Below, in pieces: positions 1 to 4,249 of a DNA stretch of 5,524 nucleotides. Under the pieces are notes generated by a model. The model did not search any database. It was not told the DNA's origin and saw only the letters and a list, made by a program, of their open reading frames with translations. Origin of the DNA: Chthoniobacterales bacterium (GTDB lineage Bacteria; Verrucomicrobiota; Verrucomicrobiia; Chthoniobacterales; UBA10450); the NCBI GenBank assembly GCA_013812515.1, contig JACCTI010000283.1:1-5524 (forward strand), written 5' to 3'. A program made the position numbers and the translations under genes. Within the stretch, counting starts at the first letter, position 1. Each line of letters opens with the position of its first letter.

Positions 1-332
1 TACCAGCGGCGCAGCACGTGCTTGTCCAGCAGGTCTCCGTTGGCTGCGGCGAAACCCTCCCAGCACGAATGCCGCGTTGTCGCCATGCGTTCCCCGATCA
101 CAGCCAGAAACGCGAGCGTGATCGTCTCGTGGTAGAGCTGCGGCCACCCCGATTTGCGGGCCAGGTGCCGAAGGCCACGCGAAAAACGAGTGGCGGTGTC
201 GCCGAAGGAAAAGCGACTAAGCATTTCGTAGGCGAGCCGCACGTGCTCACGATGGGGAAAATTCGCCGGCTCCAGCGCGCCGTTTTCGAACGCGGCGAAC
301 TCCTCCTCAATTGCAGGAGACGCAGCCGTCAT
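1..332 (-). CDS. Conserved hypothetical protein of the HRxH / YHET type (C-terminus beyond window)
   Basis: The start codon is at 332-330, and 110 codons are visible before the gene leaves the left edge with an incomplete TA- codon after Trp110. Visible landmarks are an acidic N-terminus, FPHREHVRLAYEML at residues 25-38 (His27, His30), an RFSRGLRHLA segment near 49-58, and YHETITLAF at 67-75. I recognise this as a widespread uncharacterised family of roughly 130-170 residues carrying an 'HRxHvrlAw ... YHETlT' pattern; I know of no proven function. The conserved His/Glu residues could bind a metal or form an active site, which is inference. Its ATG overlaps the stop of the upstream small gene as ATGA, so the two are almost certainly co-transcribed and translationally coupled. 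GAGGA directly touches the ATG, too close for an independent ribosome site, which favours coupling. Identity as a real gene is firm; the biochemical role is unknown. Confidence 0.8.
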   Translation of the reverse strand, partial: MTAASPAIEEEFAAFENGALEPANFPHREHVRLAYEMLSRFSFGDTATRFSRGLRHLARKSGWPQLYHETITLAFLAVIGERMATTRHSCWEGFAAANGDLLDKHVLRRW

Positions 333-595
333 TCCTCGATCAGCCGATGACTGTCGCTCGCGCCGAGTTCCAGGCCATAGACTGTCTTTAAGCGCCGGAT
401 GTGCGCGAGGGTTTGTGGACTAAAGGGTGGTTTGCCTTCCAGCGCATGCAAGGTGATGCCTTCGAGCAAATCGCCGAGCGAGAGGTCGAGATATTCGGAG
501 AGCCCACGTAAGACTTTAACCAGAGTCTTTTCCATGCGCGCGCCGATCTGGACTCGCGCGAAGCGCTTCTGCGCCGATTTGGTAGCTCGTGACAT
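329..595 (-). CDS. Small ribbon-helix-helix-like protein, putative transcriptional regulator
   Basis: An 88-residue protein if it starts at the ATG at 595-593. An in-frame GTG at 640-638 would add 15 residues, but that would make the palindromic region upstream coding, and neither start has a clear Shine-Dalgarno. The N-terminus is basic (residues 1-13). It is followed by a strand-like RVQIGARM (14-21), a helix EKTLVKVLRGLSEYLDL (22-38), and a turn plus second helix SLGDLLEGITLHALEG (39-54). That order, with LDLSLGDLLEG in the place of the usual 'LGLSRSELIREAL', resembles the ribbon-helix-helix fold of MetJ/Arc-type DNA-binding proteins and antitoxins. The tail (55-88) contains FSPQTLAHIRRLKTVYGLEL and DSHRL. 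I recall similar small hypothetical proteins in other bacteria but no assigned role. The stop overlaps the start of the downstream unknown gene (ATGA). Inverted repeats just upstream suggest autoregulation. The fold call is inferred from pattern. Confidence 0.75.
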   Translation of the reverse strand: MSRATKSAQKRFARVQIGARMEKTLVKVLRGLSEYLDLSLGDLLEGITLHALEGKPPFSPQTLAHIRRLKTVYGLELGASDSHRLIEE

Positions 596-610
596 GGTTA
601 CATTGTTACC
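596..610. promoter_or_regulatory. Imperfect inverted repeat next to the start of the small regulator gene
   Basis: GGTTACATTGTTACC has 7-base arms that match at six of seven positions (GGTTACA against TGTTACC, one mismatch) around a central T. It ends one base before the putative ATG of the minus-strand regulator gene. Its position suits an autoregulatory operator for a ribbon-helix-helix protein. This is inference from symmetry and position only. Confidence 0.4.
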
Positions 611-611
611 A

Positions 612-632
612 CTCTGCACTTGCAGAGCAAGT
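612..632. promoter_or_regulatory. Two overlapping perfect inverted repeats, candidate operator
   Basis: CTCTGCACTTGCAGAG (612-627) is a perfect inverted repeat with 7-base arms and a 2-base centre. Overlapping it, ACTTGCAGAGCAAGT (618-632) is a second perfect inverted repeat with 6-base arms and a 3-base centre. They lie between the minus-strand regulator gene and the plus-strand ispA, so a bound protein could affect either. On the minus strand a weak TTGCTC / TAACAA pair with 16-base spacing flanks the first palindrome, which would put it between -35 and -10. That promoter match is poor and is only suggestive. Confidence 0.45.
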
Positions 633-689
633 CGCTTCACTCAAGTTTTTCGTTGAAAGACCGCACGAACTTTCGAGAATCGGGCGCGC

Positions 690-1571
690 ATGGAACTGAA
701 AGGGTATCTCGCTGTTCGCCGGAAGGAGATTGACCGCGCGCTCAACCGTTATCTTCCGCGCGAGAGCGCCCGGCCCGCCACCATCCACAAGGCGATGCGC
801 TACAGCCTCTTCGCCGGAGGAAAACGCCTGCGGCCGATCCTCTCCCTGGCCGCAGCGGAAGCTTGCGGCGGCAAAACGGCGGCCGCCCTTCCCCTCGCCT
901 GCGCGCTCGAATGCATCCACACCTACTCGCTGATCCACGACGATCTCCCCAGCATGGATAACGATGATTTCCGCCGCGGCCGTCCCACCTGCCACAAGGC
1001 TTTCAGCGAAGGCATCGCCATCCTCGCCGGAGACGCGCTTTTGACAATCGCGTTTGAGATCGTCGCGAAAGCCAATCCTGGAGCGCGCTATCGACTGCGC
1101 GATGTTTTGCAGGAGATCGCGATCGGCGCGGGGAGCCGGAAGCTCATCGCCGGTCAGGTCGCCGATCTGGAAGCGGAAGGGAAGAACATCCCCCGGGCCG
1201 AGCTGCACTACATTCACAAAAACAAAACCGCGGCGCTGCTCGCGACCTCGGTGCGGCTCGGTGCGATGAGCGCGAACGCTTCCGCTCAAGAGCTCGCTGC
1301 GCTGACAAATTTCGGCCGCGCGCTCGGGCTGGCCTTTCAGGTCATCGACGATATTCTCGATGTGACGCAAACGTCCGAGAAGCTCGGGAAAAGCGCCGGC
1401 AAAGATGTGGCGGCGCAGAAGGCGACCTATCCAGCAGTCATCGGGTTGGAAAAGTCACGTGCGGAAGCGAAACGCTTAACGAGTCGAGCCCACGCTGCGC
1501 TCGCGCCGTTCGGCGCGCGCGCTCACATGTTGCGCGCGCTCGCCAGTTATCTGCTCGAGCGAGAGTATTAA
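690..1571 (+). CDS. ispA: Farnesyl diphosphate synthase (geranyltranstransferase), polyprenyl synthetase family
   Basis: A 293-residue cytosolic trans-prenyltransferase that should condense isopentenyl diphosphate with dimethylallyl and then geranyl diphosphate to give farnesyl diphosphate, the precursor of undecaprenyl lipids, quinone tails and hopanoids. Visible motifs in order are GGKRLRP (43-49, substrate phosphate binding), IHTYSLIHDDLPSMDND (76-92) with the first aspartate-rich motif DDxxxxD at Asp84, Asp85 and Asp90, GQVADLEAEG (155-164), HKNKTAALL (176-184), the second aspartate-rich motif in FQVIDDILD (216-224, Asp220/221/224), and GKSAGKD (233-239). The four-residue spacer in the first motif and Tyr79 five residues before it are typical of short-chain bacterial FPP synthases. 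Length is normal and the C-terminus resembles the E. coli enzyme. It is not flanked by xseB or dxs, its frequent neighbours elsewhere. The Shine-Dalgarno is weak. Exact product length (C15 versus C20) is inferred from motifs. Confidence 0.95.
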   Translation: MELKGYLAVRRKEIDRALNRYLPRESARPATIHKAMRYSLFAGGKRLRPILSLAAAEACGGKTAAALPLACALECIHTYSLIHDDLPSMDNDDFRRGRPTCHKAFSEGIAILAGDALLTIAFEIVAKANPGARYRLRDVLQEIAIGAGSRKLIAGQVADLEAEGKNIPRAELHYIHKNKTAALLATSVRLGAMSANASAQELAALTNFGRALGLAFQVIDDILDVTQTSEKLGKSAGKDVAAQKATYPAVIGLEKSRAEAKRLTSRAHAALAPFGARAHMLRALASYLLEREY

Positions 1572-1613
1572 GCAGCGCATCACTCGGCTGGCGGAAGCTC
1601 AATCCTGCGTGCC

Positions 1614-1695
1614 ATTGTAGCGGGCCGCGATGACGCCGGCTTCCAAGATGTTGCCACGCGCGAAACCAGCCGGGGTCGACGCCCCCGGCTACAAT
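1614..1695. repeat. REPIN-like paired inverted repeat A (two 25-base hairpin units)
   Basis: An 82-base element in the convergent gap between ispA and tsaD. Its ends are the perfect inverted repeat ATTGTAGC (1614-1621) and GCTACAAT (1688-1695). Each end begins a 25-base unit of the form TGTA + 9-base arm + 3-base loop + 9-base arm. The left unit is 1616-1640, with arms GCGGGCCGC and GACGCCGGC pairing at 6 of 9 positions. The right unit, read on the minus strand, is 1693-1669, with arms GCCGGGGGC and GACCCCGGC pairing at 8 of 9. Between them is a spacer of about 28 bases. Two inverted hairpin units around a spacer is the layout of REPINs, which RAYT transposases are thought to mobilise. The GC-rich hairpins might also help terminate the converging transcripts, although no T-run follows. 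Confidence 0.7.
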
Positions 1696-1714
1696 CTGGA
1701 CCGGGCGATGCGCG

Positions 1715-2743
1715 TCACGCCAGCGCGAGATTCGGATCGATTTCTTCGGCGACGCCCGAGACGAGACCGCGGGCAAAGCGCAAAGCAGCGGCGAATGCGA
1801 TCATGGCGGCATTATCGGTCGTTAGGGCGTTGGGTGCGGCGAGCGCGCGCAGCCCCGCCTCGTGACAGGCCGCTGCGAGTTGCCCGCGAAGTTCTTTGTT
1901 GCAGCTCACGCCTCCACTCAGGGTCACGAGGGACGTTCGGCGTGTCTTCGCCGCCGCGATCGTTTTGCGCACCAGGACCTCGATTACCGCCCCCTGAAAG
2001 GATGCGCAAATGTCCTCGATGATTTTCGGGTTTAAACGTTCTCCCGGCCTGCTGGTAGCCGACAACTTGGCGAGCGCATATCGCACCGAGGTCTTTAGTC
2101 CGCTGAAGCTGAAGTTGTGGTCGCCTGAGTCAAGCATGCTGCGCGGGAACTCAAAACGCGCGTCATCTCCGTGGCGCGCCCGGCGTTCGATCTCGGGTCC
2201 GCCGGGGTAGCTTAATCCGAGCATTTTCGCGACTTTGTCGAAGGCTTCACCGGCAGCGTCATCTACCGTTTGCCCAAGCAGGCGGTAATCACCCAGGCCG
2301 CGCACCTCGATGAGCAACGTATGCCCACCGCTCACGACTAACGAGACGTTCGGCTCGATCGCATCCTCGCGAGGGAAAAAGGGCGAGAGCAGATGACCTT
2401 CGAGATGGTTTACGGCCAGATATGGCTTCCGCAGCCCGAGCGCGAGCCCCTTCGCGATGGAAGCACCGATCATCAATGACGTCGCTAATCCCGGACCGCT
2501 GGTGGCGGCAAAGCAATCTACCTCTTCGAGCGCGATCCCCGCCCTTTCCACCGCGGAATTTAAGACGCGCGGGGCGTGCACGAGGTGATTACGCGACGCG
2601 ACTTCCGGCACGACGCCGCCGTAGCTTTCGTGTGCGGCGGTTTGGGAAGCGACTTCGCTCGCCAGTAATTCGCGGCCGCGCAAAATCGCGACGGCGGTTT
2701 CGTCGCACGATGTTTCCAGCGCGAGAATCGTTGCAGTTCCCAT
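1715..2743 (-). CDS. tsaD: tRNA N6-adenosine threonylcarbamoyltransferase TsaD
   Basis: A 342-residue cytosolic enzyme of the Kae1/TsaD/YgjD family. With TsaB and TsaE it transfers the threonylcarbamoyl group from TC-AMP (made by TsaC) to A37 of ANN-decoding tRNAs, forming t6A. Visible motifs are the N-terminal ASKHA-type phosphate loop ETSCDET (10-16), SGPGLATSL (82-90), the metal-binding NHLEGH with His113 and His117, SGGHT (138-142), GEAFDKVAKMLGL (165-177), YPGGP (179-183), FSFSGLKTS (211-219), SGGVSCN (276-282, where many homologues read GGVAAN) and TDNAAMIA (309-316) with the third metal ligand Asp310. Length and both ends are normal for the family. The ATG at 2743 is preceded by AGGAAG five bases upstream. 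The S41 protease gene lies upstream in the same direction, 96 bases away, separated by repeat B. It faces ispA convergently. Confidence 0.97.
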   Translation of the reverse strand: MGTATILALETSCDETAVAILRGRELLASEVASQTAAHESYGGVVPEVASRNHLVHAPRVLNSAVERAGIALEEVDCFAATSGPGLATSLMIGASIAKGLALGLRKPYLAVNHLEGHLLSPFFPREDAIEPNVSLVVSGGHTLLIEVRGLGDYRLLGQTVDDAAGEAFDKVAKMLGLSYPGGPEIERRARHGDDARFEFPRSMLDSGDHNFSFSGLKTSVRYALAKLSATSRPGERLNPKIIEDICASFQGAVIEVLVRKTIAAAKTRRTSLVTLSGGVSCNKELRGQLAAACHEAGLRALAAPNALTTDNAAMIAFAAALRFARGLVSGVAEEIDPNLALA

Positions 2744-2748
2744 GCTCG

Positions 2749-2754
2749 CTTCCT
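2749..2754 (-). promoter_or_regulatory. Shine-Dalgarno of tsaD, abutting repeat B
   Basis: AGGAAG on the minus strand, five bases before the tsaD ATG, is the clearest ribosome binding site in the window and supports the start choice. Its first base is the terminal T of repeat B. The perfect 9-base-pair hairpin of the repeat ends only three bases (TAC) upstream of it in the mRNA. Confidence 0.7.
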
Positions 2755-2836
2755 GTAGCGGCGGTCTATGACCGCCGCACTATTTTCCGACTAAGCAGTC
2801 CTTCTGCCGAATAACGGGTCGCAGACCGCGGCTACA
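2754..2836. repeat. REPIN-like paired inverted repeat B (two 25-base hairpin units)
   Basis: An 83-base element filling almost all of the gap between the S41 protease stop and the tsaD start. Its ends are TGTAGCGG (2754-2761) and CGGCTACA (2829-2836), inverted with one mismatch. The left unit (2754-2778) has arms GCGGCGGTC and GACCGCCGC, a perfect 9-base-pair stem with loop TAT. The right unit, read on the minus strand from 2836 to 2812, has arms GCCGCGGTC and GACCCGTTA; only the inner 4 base pairs survive, so it is partly degraded. The spacer of about 33 bases is AT-richer. Architecture, unit length (25 bases) and head (TGTA) match repeat A. Relative to unit A-right, stem positions 3 and 5 are both swapped with compensating changes on the other arm, which supports a selected or templated hairpin. 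It is in the transcribed leader of tsaD if the two genes form an operon. Confidence 0.75.
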
Positions 2837-2839
2837 CAG

Positions 2840-4141
2840 CTACTTTTTCGCTGCCTCGACCTTCGGTGCGGCTTCCTCTGCGTAGATCATGACGCCTTTC
2901 AGAGCATCAATCGCGCGAAGCATCTGCGGATCCTTGGTCTTGATCAGATTCTTCTCGTCTTCCGGCCTGAGATTATCGCTGCTCCGCGCGGTCATCAGCG
3001 CCCGTTCCTGTTCCGTCGTCAGAGGCACGCGAATGTTCGGTGTCACGCCGCTGGCGTGGATCACTTGTTTGCTTGGAGTGTAGTATTTCGCGGTCGTAAA
3101 CCGCAGGGCCGAGCCGTCCGGCAACTGCATCACGTTCTGCACTGAGCCTTTTCCGAAGGTGGTCTCGCCCACGATGATCGCGCGCTTCAGATCCTTCAAC
3201 GCTCCGGCCACGATTTCCGAACCGCTCGCGCTTCCTTCATTGACCAACACGCTCATCGGAAAACGCGGCCGCTGCTTTCCGCCGGTGGGCGTTGCATATT
3301 CATTCTGCTGCGAAGCGGCGCGGCCCTGCGTAGAAACGACGGTCGTATTCGGCGGCAGGAATTCTCCGCAAACATCCACCGCACTGTTGAGCAAACCTCC
3401 GGGATTGTTGCGCAGGTCAAGCACGAGCGCCTGCATCCCCTGCTTCTGGAGTTCATCGAGCGCTTTATCGAGCTCGGCCGCGGTGGGCTCATTGAACTGA
3501 ATCAGCCGCACGTAGCCAATTTTAAACGGGCCGGTGATCTCCGGGTCGAGAATCTTCGCGCCTTTCACGCTCTGCACCTTGATCTCGGCCCGATCGAGCA
3601 GGTAATCCTTGATCTCCTTTGTCGATGGGCGCAGCATGGTCAGCGTCACCTTCTGCCCCGGCACGCCGCGCAAAACGTTCACCGCGTCCTGCAATTCCAT
3701 CCTCTCGGTCGAGTTCCCGTTGATGCGCAAAATCTGGTCGCCGGAAAGGATGCCGGCTTTGGCCGCCGGTGTGTCTTCCATCGGCGTGATCACGGTCAGC
3801 AATCCGTTCTTCACCGAGACTTCAATTCCGAGCCCGTTGAAACGGCTCCGTGTGTCGTCCTGCATCTCCTTGAAATCGTCCGGATCCATGAACTGACTGT
3901 GTGGATCGAGCGACGCGAGCATGCCTTTCATCGCAGCGTAGATCAGGTCGTGATAGCTCGTCTTTTTGCCGTCGACGTAATCCTGCCGGATCAGCTGGAC
4001 GGCGCGCGCAAAGACGGAGATTTGCGCATAGCCCGTCTCTTCTTCAGCGTCGGCGGCGTGCGCCGAACGCAAGCGGAAACCGAGTAAAATGTTGACGAAC
4101 AACAGGCACGCAAATGTGCTGAGGAGGAGGCGGCGCTTCAT
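2840..4141 (-). CDS. S41 family C-terminal processing peptidase with PDZ domain, exported
   Basis: A 433-residue CtpA/Tsp-type serine protease acting in the cell envelope on C-terminal tails of exported proteins. The N-terminus MKRRLLLSTFACLLF starts a signal peptide ending near SAHA (residues 26-29), with likely cleavage before Ala30. Next come a helical region with LDPHSQFMDPDDF (78-90), a PDZ domain at roughly 100-175 (FNGLGIEV, PAAKAGILSGDQILRING), and the S41 core: LDLRNNPGG (241-249), NEGSASGSEIVAGAL (301-315) and VGETTFGKGSVQ (324-335). By spacing to the conserved Lys331, the nucleophile should be Ser306, 25 residues before it as in D1 processing protease. Gln335 is also conserved. The C-terminal tail (375-433) is charged. 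No catalytic residue is missing. It sits upstream of tsaD in the same direction and diverges from the DUF885 gene. No strong Shine-Dalgarno was seen. Substrates are unknown, so no specific symbol is given. Confidence 0.95.
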   Translation of the reverse strand: MKRRLLLSTFACLLFVNILLGFRLRSAHAADAEEETGYAQISVFARAVQLIRQDYVDGKKTSYHDLIYAAMKGMLASLDPHSQFMDPDDFKEMQDDTRSRFNGLGIEVSVKNGLLTVITPMEDTPAAKAGILSGDQILRINGNSTERMELQDAVNVLRGVPGQKVTLTMLRPSTKEIKDYLLDRAEIKVQSVKGAKILDPEITGPFKIGYVRLIQFNEPTAAELDKALDELQKQGMQALVLDLRNNPGGLLNSAVDVCGEFLPPNTTVVSTQGRAASQQNEYATPTGGKQRPRFPMSVLVNEGSASGSEIVAGALKDLKRAIIVGETTFGKGSVQNVMQLPDGSALRFTTAKYYTPSKQVIHASGVTPNIRVPLTTEQERALMTARSSDNLRPEDEKNLIKTKDPQMLRAIDALKGVMIYAEEAAPKVEAAKK

Positions 4142-4168
4142 CGAGTGGCGGCTTTCGTTCTGATTGGG

Positions 4169-4183
4169 GGACGATCATCGTCC
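4169..4183. promoter_or_regulatory. Perfect 15-base palindrome, candidate operator between divergent genes
   Basis: GGACGATCATCGTCC has perfect 7-base arms around a single central C. It lies in the 108-base divergent gap between the S41 protease and DUF885 genes and overlaps the candidate -10 of the protease promoter. A dimeric regulator site is the simplest reading. The regulator is not known. Confidence 0.4.
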
Positions 4184-4202
4184 ATCGGGAAAATTTTGGC
4201 AA
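4174..4202 (-). promoter_or_regulatory. Candidate sigma-70-like promoter of the S41 protease gene
   Basis: On the minus strand TTGCCA (4202-4197; 5 of 6 to TTGACA) is followed after 17 bases by GATGAT (4179-4174; 4 of 6 to TATAAT). Transcription would start near 4167, giving a leader of about 26 bases before the ATG at 4141. The match is moderate and untested. Confidence 0.3.
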
Positions 4203-4224
4203 CGTGCAAACCCTCTCGTAAGCT
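4196..4224 (+). promoter_or_regulatory. Candidate sigma-70-like promoter of the DUF885 gene
   Basis: TTGGCA (4196-4201; 5 of 6 to TTGACA), a 17-base spacer, then TAAGCT (4219-4224; 3 of 6 to TATAAT), about 25 bases before the ATG at 4250. Its -35 box occupies the same bases as the -35 of the opposing protease promoter, so both could not be bound at once. The -10 is weak. Confidence 0.25.
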
Positions 4225-4249
4225 GCCGCGCCCTTCCTTCCGCCCAAGC

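Noticed and set aside
18..350. 110-codon plus-strand open frame at the left edge
   Set aside because: It is antisense to the HRxH/YHET protein, whose minus-strand reading matches a recognised conserved family. The plus reading is Arg-rich and featureless.
596..640. GTG start at 640 giving a 103-residue form of the small regulator
   Set aside because: The extra 15 residues do not look like part of the domain, no Shine-Dalgarno precedes the GTG, and the segment is built of palindromes better read as operator DNA. It cannot be fully excluded.
653..680. TTGAAA / GAGAAT promoter for ispA
   Set aside because: Spacing is 16 and the -10 is only a 4 of 6 match. The start site would fall about three bases before the ATG, so the evidence is too thin to annotate.
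606..1370. 254-codon open frame on the minus strand opposite ispA
   Set aside because: It lies almost wholly antisense to a convincing ispA and has low-complexity Arg/Gly/Val-rich composition. It resembles no family I know and is the usual by-product of GC-rich codon usage.
1572..1714. Intrinsic terminator between ispA and tsaD
   Set aside because: The GC-rich hairpins belong to repeat A and are not followed by a T-run on either strand, so a classical intrinsic terminator is not supported.
1630..2022. 130-codon plus-strand open frame
   Set aside because: It runs through repeat A and the antisense of tsaD, with Arg/Pro-rich shadow composition.
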